From Mycolicibacterium sp. P1-5 (GTDB lineage: Bacteria > Actinomycetota > Actinomycetes > Mycobacteriales > Mycobacteriaceae), in NCBI RefSeq assembly GCF_008329565.1, contig NZ_NPKT01000003.1, positions 124,001 to 188,000 of the forward strand: a DNA stretch of 64,000 bases, read 5' to 3'. Positions within the stretch are counted from its first letter, which is position 1. Every line of letters begins with the position of its first letter. Made by a program: the position numbers and the translations under genes. The notes under the pieces were generated by a model. The model saw only the letters and a list, made by a program, of their open reading frames with translations. It had not been told where the DNA came from and made no database searches. Shown piece after piece: positions 44,032 to 53,108 of this stretch.

Positions 44032-44694
44032 ATGCGGATCTGGGCTGTGCTCGTGGTGACGCTGGTCGTCCTGGTCACCGGTTGCAGCAGGGACATCGCC
44101 GGTGTGGCACAGGTGGATCCGCATGGTCCGGCGGCGACGCTGAGCAAGGACGGCTACGGCATCGTGGCCGGGGACCCGAACGCGCGCGTCCACATCGAGC
44201 TCTACACGGAGCCTCAGTGCAGCCACTGCGCCGATCTGCAGAAAGATTTCGGTGACGAATTGGCCAGCTACATCAAGCTCGGCCAGCTCGCCGTCACGTA
44301 CCGCCCGCTGACGTTTCTGGACGACCAGCCGGGTGGCTATTCCGACCGGGTGAGCAACGCACTGTTCCTGGCGGCCGGACCGAACACGTCGGCCAAGGCG
44401 TTTCAGGCGTTCGTGCAAGACCTTTGGGGCCACCAGGATTCACACGGCAAGGGTCCCAGCGACACTCAAATCGCCGACATGGCCCGCGAAAGCGGTGTGC
44501 CGGCCGTCGCGGTCGACGCGATGCGGGCGGCCAAGCCTGCGCTCGACGTCCAGCAGATGGCGGACACCAATTTCGAATATCTCTACGAGATCGATCCGAT
44601 CAACACCGGCACCCCAACGGTATTCGACCTGGACACCAACGAGAGGCTCGACATCTACGACAACAACTGGTTGTCCAAGCTGATGTCGACCTGA
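44032..44694 (+). CDS. DsbA-like thioredoxin-fold lipoprotein
   Basis: A 220-residue exported protein with the lipobox LVTGC after a short hydrophobic N-terminus. The thioredoxin-like domain has CSHC as redox motif (EPQCSHCADLQ) and a cis-proline-like TGTPTVF late in the fold. It probably forms or isomerises disulfides in secreted proteins. It overlaps the convergent Rv0556-like gene by 40 bases at their 3' ends. Divergent from mgtA. Confidence 0.88.
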   Translation: MRIWAVLVVTLVVLVTGCSRDIAGVAQVDPHGPAATLSKDGYGIVAGDPNARVHIELYTEPQCSHCADLQKDFGDELASYIKLGQLAVTYRPLTFLDDQPGGYSDRVSNALFLAAGPNTSAKAFQAFVQDLWGHQDSHGKGPSDTQIADMARESGVPAVAVDAMRAAKPALDVQQMADTNFEYLYEIDPINTGTPTVFDLDTNERLDIYDNNWLSKLMST

Positions 44695-45179
44695 TTCATT
44701 CGGCGCTCCGCCAGAACCAGCCCCGTCAAAACGAGCCCGCCGATCAGCCACCCCACCACCGCGATCGATCCGGCCGGGATGATTGCGAGTGCGGCCGTAC
44801 GATGTTGCACCCGAACGAGATCGGGGTTGTTGCGGTCGTATTCGACGTAGATGCGCATCCCCTCGGCCAGCTCCGAAGGGTAGAGCACGCCGAGCTCGGG
44901 ACGGTAGGTGATGCGGTCTGGGGTGACGAACTCGATCGTCGAACGGCGCGGGCCTGCCGAGAGCACCTCCGCCTGCGCGACGCCCATGTTGCGTTCGATC
45001 TGACGATCGTTACGCCAGGCGCCGGCCACCAGCAGCAATGACTGCAGGGTGACCAGTCCGATGATGATCCACACCGCACACTTGCTCCAGCGCAACACTT
45101 TCCGCTGTGTCGTGTCGACGACGTCAGGATCGCGCCGGGGCAGGGCGGCTTTCACCCACGCGAGGAGGCGGGCGATCAC
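44655..45179 (-). CDS. membrane protein, Rv0556-like
   Basis: A 174-residue protein with two membrane helices (about 30-50, [19 protein letters not shown], and 135-160, [20 protein letters not shown]) around an extracytoplasmic domain with [20 protein letters not shown], the layout of DUF3592-like proteins. The GTG start overlaps the menD stop (GTGA), so it is coupled to menD, as in M. tuberculosis. Function unknown. Confidence 0.85.
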   Translation of the reverse strand: MIARLLAWVKAALPRRDPDVVDTTQRKVLRWSKCAVWIIIGLVTLQSLLLVAGAWRNDRQIERNMGVAQAEVLSAGPRRSTIEFVTPDRITYRPELGVLYPSELAEGMRIYVEYDRNNPDLVRVQHRTAALAIIPAGSIAVVGWLIGGLVLTGLVLAERRMNQVDISLDNQLLS

Positions 45180-46792
45180 AGAGCGGCCCGGATCGCGGCG
45201 TGCAGTTGCCGCAGCGATGACCGGTCGGCCTTGACCTCCAGTACCCGCATGCCCTCGTGCGGTTCGGCGAGCGCATCGCCGAGCTGGTCGACCTCGATCT
45301 GGCCGGCGTCGATGTGATACGCCCGGCACAGCGCGCCGACATCGACGTCGTGCGGGGTGCCGAAAATCCGTGAGGACACATCGGAGAACCGCGGGTCGCC
45401 CTGCTCGAGCAACTCGAAGATGCCGCCGCCGTTGTCGTTGGACACCACGATCGTCAGGTTCTTCGGGGTCGGCTCGGTCGGGCCGATCAGCAGCCCCGAG
45501 CTGTCGTGGACGAACGTCATGTCCCCGATCAAGCCGATGGTCCTGCCTGCGTGCGCCAATGCGGCGCCGATGATCGTCGACACCGTGCCGTCGATGCCGG
45601 CCACGCCGCGGTTGGAGCGCACCTTGATGCCTTCGGTTTTCAGTCCGACCAGAGCCGCGTCACGCACCGGGTTGGAGGCGCCGAGCACCAACTGGTCTCC
45701 CGGGCGCACCGCATCGGCCACCGCTGCGGCGACATGCAGACCGGTGGTCAGGGGGTGGGCGGCCAGTTGGTCGCGAACGGCGGCGATCGTGTGCGCGTTG
45801 ACCTCCGCGCAGCGCTGCAGCCATGCCGGGTCGGGCATCCCGATGGTCTCGGCGCGGGTGCCGGTGGCCGCGGAGTTGCCCGACACGTCGGGCCAGCGGG
45901 GTCCGGTGGTCAAAGCGAACACCGGTACCGACGGGTCAGCCAGCAGCGTCGACACCGGCCGGTGCAGCGTCGGGCGGCCCAGCATGATCACCTGTCGCGG
46001 CCGCAGCAGCGGCAGCGCGAGCGGGTGCAGCGGGGTGACGGCATGCGGGGCGGTCGGCTCGGCCACCGTCGGCAGCCCGGCCAGATTCGGATGAACACCG
46101 GCACCGTGCCCGGCGATCACCACCGTGTCGGGGGTGAGATCGATCTCCAGCGGCTGATCGAAGGCCACCGGCGGGCTGTACGTCCACGGCTTGCCATCCG
46201 GCCGCCCGGCCGGCATGTCCACCGCACCGGGGCCGGCATCCGGGACCAGCGGCTCGCGCAGCGGGATGTCGAACTGCACCGGGCCGGCATTGGCGGTGCG
46301 GGCGCCGGTGGCCGCGGCCAGCACGCGGCAGGTGGCCGAGCGCCACTGCGCATTGAGGGCGTCGCTGGTTTCTTCGGCCAGGCCCAGGCTGATCGCCGCG
46401 CGGACCTGGGTGCCGAAATAACCGAGCTGCTCGAAAGTCTGGTTGGCGCCGGTTCCCAACAGCTCGTAGGGCCGGTTGGCCGAGAGCACGATCAGCGGCA
46501 CACGGGCGTAGTTGGCCTCGACGACCGCGGGACCCATGTTGGCCACCGCGGTGCCCGACGTCATCGCCACACACACCGGTGCGCGTTCGGCCACCGCCAG
46601 TCCGATCGCCAGGAAGCCGGCGGTGCGCTCGTCGATGCGGACGTGCAGGCGAAGCCGGCCGGCGCGATCGGCATCGGACAGCGCAAAGGCCAGCGGAGCG
46701 TTACGCGAACCCGGGCAGAGCACCACGTCGCGGACGCCGCCGCGGATCAATTCGTCGACGACGACGCGGGCCTGAGCCGTCGATGGGTTCAT
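45176..46792 (-). CDS. menD: SEPHCHC synthase MenD
   Basis: A 538-residue thiamine-diphosphate enzyme that joins isochorismate with 2-oxoglutarate, the committed step of menaquinone synthesis. It starts [30 protein letters not shown], contains the catalytic glutamate region in [13 protein letters not shown] and [17 protein letters not shown], and the ThDP-metal motif [13 protein letters not shown] with [11 protein letters not shown]. Full length. It begins an operon with the Rv0556-like gene; bpoC lies 33 bases upstream on the same strand. Confidence 0.97.
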   Translation of the reverse strand: MNPSTAQARVVVDELIRGGVRDVVLCPGSRNAPLAFALSDADRAGRLRLHVRIDERTAGFLAIGLAVAERAPVCVAMTSGTAVANMGPAVVEANYARVPLIVLSANRPYELLGTGANQTFEQLGYFGTQVRAAISLGLAEETSDALNAQWRSATCRVLAAATGARTANAGPVQFDIPLREPLVPDAGPGAVDMPAGRPDGKPWTYSPPVAFDQPLEIDLTPDTVVIAGHGAGVHPNLAGLPTVAEPTAPHAVTPLHPLALPLLRPRQVIMLGRPTLHRPVSTLLADPSVPVFALTTGPRWPDVSGNSAATGTRAETIGMPDPAWLQRCAEVNAHTIAAVRDQLAAHPLTTGLHVAAAVADAVRPGDQLVLGASNPVRDAALVGLKTEGIKVRSNRGVAGIDGTVSTIIGAALAHAGRTIGLIGDMTFVHDSSGLLIGPTEPTPKNLTIVVSNDNGGGIFELLEQGDPRFSDVSSRIFGTPHDVDVGALCRAYHIDAGQIEVDQLGDALAEPHEGMRVLEVKADRSSLRQLHAAIRAAL

Positions 46793-46825
46793 TACTACAG
46801 CGTGTCACAGCGCGAGAGCTGCGGC

Positions 46826-47614
46826 TCAGACGAGTGTGCCGGCGAAGAAGTCGAGCATCGCGTTGTTCACGGTGTCCGGGCGCTCCAGGAATCCGAGGTG
46901 ACCGGTGTGCCCGATCTGCACATACCGGCCGTTGGGGATGGCGTCGGCGACCTCACGGCCCAGCACCGCCGGCGTGAGCAGGTCGTCGGCGAACCCGATC
47001 ACCAGCACCTCGTTCGTAATGGAACGGTAAGCGGCCAGCCGGTTGTCCTTGGGGTAGACCTCGAGCTGGGCCCGCAGGCCGGGAGTGCGCTTGATCGGGA
47101 ATGCGGTGAACATCTCCACCCAGTCGCCGATCGCCTTCTCGTCGTTGATGGTTTTCGGCGAGAAATTCTCCAGCACACGCACTTTCGCCGCGTAGGCGGG
47201 CGGCAGCTGGATGCCGGCCTTGGTCAGCTCGACGTCGGCGGCCCGGAACGATTTGCGAGTGCGGTCGAGGCGCCCGCGAGTGCCCATCAGCACGGCCTGG
47301 CTGACCAGTTCCGGACGGGTCAGCATCAACTCCTGGGCGATGAAGGCGCCCATCGAGATCGCCACGATCCGCGTCGGTCCGCCGACGACGTCCTCGATGA
47401 GGGTGGCGGTGTCAGCGATCATCTGTTCCGGGGTGAAGTCGCCGGCCTCCTCGGTGGCCCCGATCCCGCGATTGTCGAACGTGATGCAGCGGTAGCCCGC
47501 CGTCACGAACCGTGGGATCTGGTGGATGTGCCAGGTGCGCCCGGCGCCACCGGTGCCGGCGATGAACAGCACCGGATCGCCGGAGCCGTTCTCCTCGTAG
47601 GCCAGGTTGATCAC
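46826..47614 (-). CDS. bpoC: alpha/beta-hydrolase of the BpoC type
   Basis: A 262-residue hydrolase matching M. tuberculosis BpoC (Rv0554) in length and place. FIAGTGGAGRTWH forms the oxyanion region, FDNRGIGATE, then the nucleophile elbow in ISMGAFIAQEL, where the usual GxSxG is present as AISMG. The histidine lies in GHTGHLGFLERP. Its name (peroxidase) is historical; esterase-like activity is more likely. I chose the GTG that gives the family's length and overlaps the upstream stop as GTGA. Confidence 0.88.
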   Translation of the reverse strand: MINLAYEENGSGDPVLFIAGTGGAGRTWHIHQIPRFVTAGYRCITFDNRGIGATEEAGDFTPEQMIADTATLIEDVVGGPTRIVAISMGAFIAQELMLTRPELVSQAVLMGTRGRLDRTRKSFRAADVELTKAGIQLPPAYAAKVRVLENFSPKTINDEKAIGDWVEMFTAFPIKRTPGLRAQLEVYPKDNRLAAYRSITNEVLVIGFADDLLTPAVLGREVADAIPNGRYVQIGHTGHLGFLERPDTVNNAMLDFFAGTLV

Positions 47615-48354
47615 CTGGCAGAGGCTACGCGACCCCTTTTGCGCCGTGCCCGCGACCGCGCGGCATCGATTGCGCCGGTCCACAGCAGCCCCGTCATCGC
47701 CTTGAGCTGGGTGGGGTTGGCGAGCCCTTTCGCCATCAGGGCGGTGGCGGTGGCCTTGGTGGACGCCGAGGCCTTCGACATGTGCCCGGAGTCGAACGGC
47801 GGCTGCGGGTCGTACTCCATCGACAGCTGGATCGCCTTGGCCCGCTCCTCACCACCGATCTCGCCGGCCAGCCACAGCGCGAGGTCGATGCCTGCCGAGA
47901 CACCCGCGCTGGTGAGGATGTCACCTTCGCGGACCACCCGCTCATCTTTGACCGGCGTCGCCCCGAGGGTCTTGAGCGCGGTGAGGGCCGCCCAATGCGA
48001 CGTCGCCCGCTTGCCCTTCAACAATCCGGCGGCCGCCAGGATCACCGACCCCGAGCACACCGACGTCGTCCACGTCGAGGTCGCGTGTGCTTGTCGTACC
48101 CAGTCGAGCAGCTTCTCGTCGCGGGCGTGCTCCATCGTCGTCATTCCACCGGGGACGAGAATGACGTCAGGCGAAGGGGTTTCGACGAACGAATGAGTGG
48201 CGCCGACGATGAGCACGCCGGAGTCCGCGGTGATCGGACCGGCCTCATGCCACAGGAAGCGAACCTCGGCGTCGGGCAGCCAGCGCAGCACCTCGTAGGG
48301 GCCGATGAAATCCAGAGCGGTGAACCCGGGATAGAGCACGATAGCGATCTGCAT
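47611..48354 (-). CDS. DJ-1/PfpI family protein (isonitrile hydratase-like)
   Basis: A 247-residue class I glutamine amidotransferase-like protein. It begins QIAIVLYPGFTALDFIGPYEVLRW, and the cysteine elbow is in TTSVCSGSVILAAAGLL, followed by ATSHWAAL. These are marks of the isocyanide hydratase branch of DJ-1/PfpI. The C-terminal 40 residues are an extra basic extension (RSRARRKRGR). It sits head-to-tail with a GlxA-like regulator that carries a second DJ-1-like domain. Confidence 0.85.
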   Translation of the reverse strand: MQIAIVLYPGFTALDFIGPYEVLRWLPDAEVRFLWHEAGPITADSGVLIVGATHSFVETPSPDVILVPGGMTTMEHARDEKLLDWVRQAHATSTWTTSVCSGSVILAAAGLLKGKRATSHWAALTALKTLGATPVKDERVVREGDILTSAGVSAGIDLALWLAGEIGGEERAKAIQLSMEYDPQPPFDSGHMSKASASTKATATALMAKGLANPTQLKAMTGLLWTGAIDAARSRARRKRGRVASAR

Positions 48355-48366
48355 GGAACTCTCCTT

Positions 48367-49314
48367 TTAAACGAACGTCTTGCGGTATTGGTCGGGTGAG
48401 ATACCGACCCGGCGAATGAAGTTGCGGCGCAGGGTTTCCGACGTTCCGAAACCGCACCGCGCGGCGATGGTGACGACGGTGTCGTCGGTCTCCTCGAGCT
48501 GACGGCGAGCGGCTTCGGTGCGCACGCGCTCGACGTAGGCGCCCGGCGCCTCGCCGACCTCGTCGGTGAACACCCGGGTGAAATGCCGCGGGCTCATCGC
48601 CGCACGACGAGCGAGATCGGTAATGCTGTGGGCGGCACCGGGTTCGGCTTCGATAGCTTCTTGCGCATCCCTGATCGGCTGGCGGCGGGCGCGCGGCATC
48701 CACACCGGGGCGGCGAACTGGGTCTGTCCGCCGGGTCGGCGCAGATAGAGCACCAGGTAGCGGGCCACGGTCTGGGCGACCTCGGTGCCGTAGTCGTCCT
48801 CGACGAGAGCCAACGACAGGTCGATGCCGGACGTAACCCCGGCCGCCGTCCAGACGGTGGCGGAGCTGCGCAGGAAGATCGGCTCCCGGTCGACGGTCAC
48901 GGCCGGGAACTCACGGGCCATTCGGTCGGCGAACGCCCAATGCGTGGTGGCCCGGCAGCCGTCGAGCAGCCCGGCCTCGGCGGCCAGGAACGAACCGGTG
49001 CACACACTCACAACGCGCCGCGACGCGGCGGCGGCCTTGCGGATCCAGGCCATCGTGGCGGGGTCGCGTCGGGCGTCGTCGACACCCGCACCGCCGGGCA
49101 GGATCAGGGTGTCGATGCCCTCGGGGTCAGGCATCGCCTCGGCGACGAAGGCCAGGCTGGTCGCGGTGGTCACCGGCCGGCCGTCGTGGGAGGCCACGGT
49201 GACTCGGTAGCCACCCTCGGTGAGCAGCGCTGCACCGGTGAACACGTCGTGGGGCCCGACCAGATCCAGCGCCTGCACGCCGGGAAACCCGAGGATCACC
49301 ACCGATCGCGCCAT
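48367..49314 (-). CDS. GlxA-like transcriptional regulator (DJ-1/PfpI domain plus AraC HTH)
   Basis: A 315-residue protein. The first 170 residues are a DJ-1/PfpI sensor domain (VVILGFPGVQALDLVGPHDVF, LILPGGAG, SVCTGSFLAAEAGLLDG), the rest an AraC-type DNA-binding domain with two helix-turn-helices (SITDLARRAAMSPRHFTRVF and VTIAARCGFGTSETLRRNF). It probably controls itself and the DJ-1 protein gene 12 bases downstream. An upstream in-frame ATG would add 15 residues; the chosen start fits the family. Confidence 0.88.
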   Translation of the reverse strand: MARSVVILGFPGVQALDLVGPHDVFTGAALLTEGGYRVTVASHDGRPVTTATSLAFVAEAMPDPEGIDTLILPGGAGVDDARRDPATMAWIRKAAAASRRVVSVCTGSFLAAEAGLLDGCRATTHWAFADRMAREFPAVTVDREPIFLRSSATVWTAAGVTSGIDLSLALVEDDYGTEVAQTVARYLVLYLRRPGGQTQFAAPVWMPRARRQPIRDAQEAIEAEPGAAHSITDLARRAAMSPRHFTRVFTDEVGEAPGAYVERVRTEAARRQLEETDDTVVTIAARCGFGTSETLRRNFIRRVGISPDQYRKTFV

Positions 49315-49375
49315 GAGTTCAGTGTCGAGGCTTGCGCGGATGGCGTCTACGCCATGCACCCCACAAATTAGGACA

Positions 49376-50521
49376 TCACAACTTCTTGAGGCGCCTCACG
49401 GCCTGCATCAACGGCAGCATCGATGCCACGCCCTTGCGCAGGCTGCGCTGAAGAGGACCCATATTCGCCAGTACGGCGTACTCCACACCGCAGTCGCGCC
49501 ACTGGGCAGCCCGCTCGACGATCTCGTCGGGCGTCCCGCACAGCAGGCACTCGCGCACCACCTCGGTGGGGATTGCTTTGACGTGTGACAGGGCGGTCTG
49601 CTCGTCCATGTCCTGCGGAAGGATGTCCTGCGCGCCGCTGAAGCCGATGCCGAGCGGATGTTGAGCACCGTGCCGGGCGAAGAAGTGATCGGGGGCATTG
49701 AGTGCCGCAACTCGGATCACCTCGGAGTCAAGCGCTTCGTCGAGCTCGTCCTGATTTCGGGCGGCCAACGTCATGAACCAGATCGCCGGCTTGATCGACA
49801 TCGGATTGCGCCCTGCGTCGGAGGCCGCGGTGCGCACGGCTTCAAGTCGTTGCGCGTACTCCTGCGGTGTGTGCGGAAACGCCGGGAAGAACCCGTCGGC
49901 ATACCGGCCGGCGGCGCGCAACATCCGCGGACCGTGCGCGGCGATCCAGATCTCGGGCCACTTGCCTTTGTACGGCGGAAGGTCGAAGAGCGCATTCCGC
50001 AGCGGGAAGTAGGGCGAGTCGCGATTCACCAACTCTCCCTTCGGATTCCACAGCGCGCGGATGGTCGCCATGGCTTCCTCGAATCGAGCCACTGGCTTGG
50101 ACCACTCGACGCCATACGGTTCGTTGCCCTCTCGTTCGCCGGCGCCGATTCCGAGGATCGCTCGGCCTCGCGTCAGCAGTTGCAGCGTTGCCGCCGCCTG
50201 AGCGGTGACCGCCGGATTGCGTCGCCCGGTGTCGGTGACCCCGAGACCGAGGCGGAGCCGCGCGTGGTTGCGCGCAGCGATGTTGCCGAGCATGGTCCAC
50301 GGCTCCAGATACGCATCGCCGCGCGGCAGCAGGTTGGCTCCGCCGCAGTACTTCGGGTTGTTCCACAACGACCGGGGAAACAATGAGTTGAGGTGATCGG
50401 GCACCCAGAACGAGTCGACCCGGGCGGTGGCCGCGAGCGCGTACTGAGCTCTGGTGAGGAAATCGACCGTGGGGCGTGCCGCCACGATGGGGTCCATCAA
50501 TCCGACGCGAAGCGTTGACAT
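49376..50521 (-). CDS. LLM-class (F420-dependent type) oxidoreductase
   Basis: A 381-residue luciferase-like monooxygenase fold protein. VGLMDPIVAARPTVDFLTRAQYA, DSFWVPDHLNSLF, LGLGVTDTGRRNPAVTAQAAATL and GIGAGEREGNEPYGVEW resemble the F420-dependent phthiodiolone ketoreductase group. A mycobacterial member of this length usually uses coenzyme F420. The substrate cannot be told; no phthiocerol genes are nearby. Confidence 0.85.
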   Translation of the reverse strand: MSTLRVGLMDPIVAARPTVDFLTRAQYALAATARVDSFWVPDHLNSLFPRSLWNNPKYCGGANLLPRGDAYLEPWTMLGNIAARNHARLRLGLGVTDTGRRNPAVTAQAAATLQLLTRGRAILGIGAGEREGNEPYGVEWSKPVARFEEAMATIRALWNPKGELVNRDSPYFPLRNALFDLPPYKGKWPEIWIAAHGPRMLRAAGRYADGFFPAFPHTPQEYAQRLEAVRTAASDAGRNPMSIKPAIWFMTLAARNQDELDEALDSEVIRVAALNAPDHFFARHGAQHPLGIGFSGAQDILPQDMDEQTALSHVKAIPTEVVRECLLCGTPDEIVERAAQWRDCGVEYAVLANMGPLQRSLRKGVASMLPLMQAVRRLKKL

Positions 50522-50586
50522 CGCTTCAGCCTCAAGTCGGCTGCTTCGGCCGACTAGCGTAATCGGCTACTCAAATTTCGTGAGAG

Positions 50587-51462
50587 TCAGAAGTAGTGCT
50601 GGTCGAGGTCCTCCAGCAGGCCGATGCCGGTGGGCTGCCAGGCGAACCGCTGCTGGGTTATCGCGCTGCTGGCCGGTATGTCGAGGCTGAAGAACGCGCC
50701 GATCCAGCCGAAGTGGTCCATGGCGTTCTCAGGCGGAATACTGGTGGCGGGTATGCCCAGATGGCTGCCGATGCTCTCGGCGATGGCGCGGGTGGCGATC
50801 GCTTCCTCGCCGATCCCGTGCAGCACCGATCCCGTCGGAGCGTCCTCGACGGCCAGCCGGAAGAGCACGGCGGCGTCGTCGCGGTGTACAGCCGACCAGC
50901 GGTTGGCCCCGTCGCCGACGTAGGCCGACACGCCCTTGTGACGGGCGACGTCGATCAGCCGTGGGACGAAGCCGTAGTCACCCTTGCCGTGGACCGACGG
51001 CGCCAGCCGCACGATCGCCACCCGGACCCCGCTCTCGGTGAACGCCAGCGCGGCCTGCTCGGAGAGTCGGGGCATCTCCGGGCTGGCCGAGCGGTCCTCG
51101 GTGACGACCTGGCCCGGAGCGTGCCCGCCGGTCCCGCTGGTGACGACGAGCGGCCGGCCGGAACCGGCCAGCGTCTGGCCGAGCGCGGTGATCGCGTTGC
51201 GGTCCAGTTCCCCTGCGTCGGTGAAGTTATCGAAGTCGTGGCGGAAGGCCAGGTGGATGACACCGTCGGCGTCCTGCGCCCCACTGCGGAGGCTGTCGAG
51301 GTCCTCGAGATCGCCACGTTGGACGTCAGCGCCCGCGGCTCTCAGTGCGTCGGTGGACTTGTCCGAGCGGGCGAGGCCAAGGACCCGATGCCCGGCCGCG
51401 AGAAGGTCGGGTACCACCGCCGACCCCACCCAGCCGGACGCTCCGGTGACGAATATCTTCAT
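50587..51462 (-). CDS. NAD-dependent epimerase/dehydratase-like SDR
   Basis: A 291-residue extended-type SDR. It starts KIFVTGASGWVGSAVVPDLL (GxxGxxG) and has ARSDKS after beta-2, HLAFRH near the middle and a GDGANRWSAVHRDDAA strand typical of atypical SDRs; the usual YxxxK catalytic pair is not obvious. It is transcribed divergently from a TetR gene and the gap contains two repeated operator-like sites, so it is likely the repressor's target. Confidence 0.85.
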   Translation of the reverse strand: MKIFVTGASGWVGSAVVPDLLAAGHRVLGLARSDKSTDALRAAGADVQRGDLEDLDSLRSGAQDADGVIHLAFRHDFDNFTDAGELDRNAITALGQTLAGSGRPLVVTSGTGGHAPGQVVTEDRSASPEMPRLSEQAALAFTESGVRVAIVRLAPSVHGKGDYGFVPRLIDVARHKGVSAYVGDGANRWSAVHRDDAAVLFRLAVEDAPTGSVLHGIGEEAIATRAIAESIGSHLGIPATSIPPENAMDHFGWIGAFFSLDIPASSAITQQRFAWQPTGIGLLEDLDQHYF

Positions 51463-51475
51463 GGGACTACCTCCA

Positions 51476-51522
51476 TGTCAGTCGCTGTCATCAAACACTA
51501 GCGCTGATGTCAGCAACTGTCA
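51476..51522. promoter_or_regulatory. paired TetR operator-like repeats
   Basis: Two 15-mers, TGTCAGTCGCTGTCA and TGTCAGCAACTGTCA, start exactly 32 bases apart in the divergent gap between the epimerase and TetR genes. They share TGTCAG at the left and CTGTCA at the right with a CAG-N3-CTG dyad. Both promoters would be covered. Confidence 0.7.
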
Positions 51523-51540
51523 TGCCGCTAAAATTCCCGT

Positions 51541-52095
51541 ATGGGTCGCTGGGAGCCGGACGCGCAGGGCCGTCTGCAGCAGGCGGCTCTGACGCTGTAT
51601 GCCGAGCAGGGCTTCGACCAGACGACGGTCGCCGAGATCGCCGAGCGGGCCGGGCTGACCGAACGCACGTTCTTCCGCTACTTCGCCGACAAGCGTGAGG
51701 TGCTCTTCGGCGGGCAGGGCCTGCTGTTGGATCAACTGACGACAAGTATTGCTGCGGCGGCGGATTCGGCCACTCCCCTGGACATCGTGAGCATCGCGTT
51801 GCAGTCGGTGGCGCTGATTTTCGACGACCGCCGCGACGCCTCTCGGCTACGCCAGGCAGTGATCGACACCAACCCGGCACTGCAGGAACGCGAGCTGACC
51901 AAGCTCTCGGCACTGGCCGCGGCGATGGCCGACGGACTGGTGGGTCGCGGTGTGGCCGAGACGACGGCCCGGCTCGCCGGCGAGTCGGGAGCGGCGGTGT
52001 TCCGGCTGGCGTTCGAGCAGTGGCTGGCCGACGACAAGCACGACCTGGCGCACTTCATCCGCTCGGCGATCGCGGACCTGAAAGCAAGTATGTAG
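51541..52095 (+). CDS. TetR-family transcriptional regulator
   Basis: A 184-residue TetR regulator. The N-terminal HTH is clear: LQQAALTLYAEQGFDQTTVAEIAERAGLTERTFFRYFADKREVLF (in this form from residue 12). The C-terminal ligand domain is helical. It probably represses itself and the divergent epimerase gene through the repeats between them. The start codon begins the frame directly after the second operator region. Confidence 0.93.
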   Translation: MGRWEPDAQGRLQQAALTLYAEQGFDQTTVAEIAERAGLTERTFFRYFADKREVLFGGQGLLLDQLTTSIAAAADSATPLDIVSIALQSVALIFDDRRDASRLRQAVIDTNPALQERELTKLSALAAAMADGLVGRGVAETTARLAGESGAAVFRLAFEQWLADDKHDLAHFIRSAIADLKASM

Positions 52096-52121
52096 CGCCG
52101 AGATCGACGTTTTGCAGCGAT

Positions 52122-53108
52122 CTACTCGCGATTGTTCTGCGGTTTGTGAGTTTGGGCGAGAAGGGGATAGCAGGCGCGGACCCGGGTGAGCCACCAATCG
52201 CGACGCTCGGCGGGCGCGGCGAGGTCCGCAAGGCGCGCCGGGTCGGGCACGACGGCGCCGACGGGCAGGCCGCCGTCGACGGGCGCGATCTCCGCGACGT
52301 CCTCGACGAACAGCCCACCGGTGCCCAGCCCGCAGGCATGCTCGAGTCTCGGCAGCGCCGCGGCGGCGGCCAGTCCGGCGGCGATGCCGACCGCGGAATC
52401 CAGCGCGCTCGAGATCACCACCGGGATGTCGATTTCGGCGGCGATGTCCAACAGCGAGTGCACACCCCCCAGCGGAGGCACCTTGAGCACGGCGATGTCG
52501 GCCGCCTGTGCCCGCACCACGGCCAGCGGGTCAGCGGCCTTGCGGATGCTCTCGTCAGCGGCCACCGCGACATCCACGCGGCCGCGTACCTCGGCCAGTT
52601 CGGCCACTGTCCGGCACGGCTGTTCGAGGTATTCCAGCGGACCGTCGGCGGTAAGCGCGTTCGCGGCGGCCACCGCCTGCTCGACCGTCCAGCCGCCGTT
52701 GGCGTCCACCCGCACCGTCGAAATCGCGGCACGCACGGCGTTGACCCGGGCGACGTCGTCGGCCAGGCTCTGTCCAGGTTCGGCGACCTTCACCTTGGCC
52801 GTACGCGTCCCGGGAAAGCGCGCCAACACCTCCGGGACCTGCTCGGCGGGGACCGCAGGCACCGTCGCATTGATCGGCACCACCTCGCGCACAGCGAGAG
52901 GCCATGTGCTGTAGGCGGATTCGATACCTGAGGCCAGCCAGTGCGCGGCCTCGGGTGGTTCGTACTCCAAAAACGCACCGAACTCACCCCAGCCCGCCGG
53001 CCCGTCGATCAGCGCGACCTCACGAACCATGATGCCGCGGAACCGAACCCGCATGGGCAGCGAGACGACATGCAGGCGTTGTAGCACGTCATCCAAGTGC
53101 GGGAGCAT
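52122..53108 (-). CDS. menC: o-succinylbenzoate synthase MenC
   Basis: A 328-residue enolase-superfamily enzyme that dehydrates SHCHC to o-succinylbenzoate. KVKVAEP carries the catalytic lysine region, VRVDANGGWTVEQA and LEYLEQPCRT hold metal-binding Asp and Glu, and DESIR supplies the third ligand; the second lysine is in AVLKVPPLGG. The ATG shares one base with the stop of the upstream ligase gene (TGATG), and the length fits Rv0553. Confidence 0.94.
   Translation of the reverse strand: MLPHLDDVLQRLHVVSLPMRVRFRGIMVREVALIDGPAGWGEFGAFLEYEPPEAAHWLASGIESAYSTWPLAVREVVPINATVPAVPAEQVPEVLARFPGTRTAKVKVAEPGQSLADDVARVNAVRAAISTVRVDANGGWTVEQAVAAANALTADGPLEYLEQPCRTVAELAEVRGRVDVAVAADESIRKAADPLAVVRAQAADIAVLKVPPLGGVHSLLDIAAEIDIPVVISSALDSAVGIAAGLAAAAALPRLEHACGLGTGGLFVEDVAEIAPVDGGLPVGAVVPDPARLADLAAPAERRDWWLTRVRACYPLLAQTHKPQNNRE

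Noticed and set aside
45506-48196. 896-residue plus-strand open frame opposite menD, bpoC and the DJ-1 gene
   Set aside because: It spans three real genes on the other strand and shows only shadow composition.
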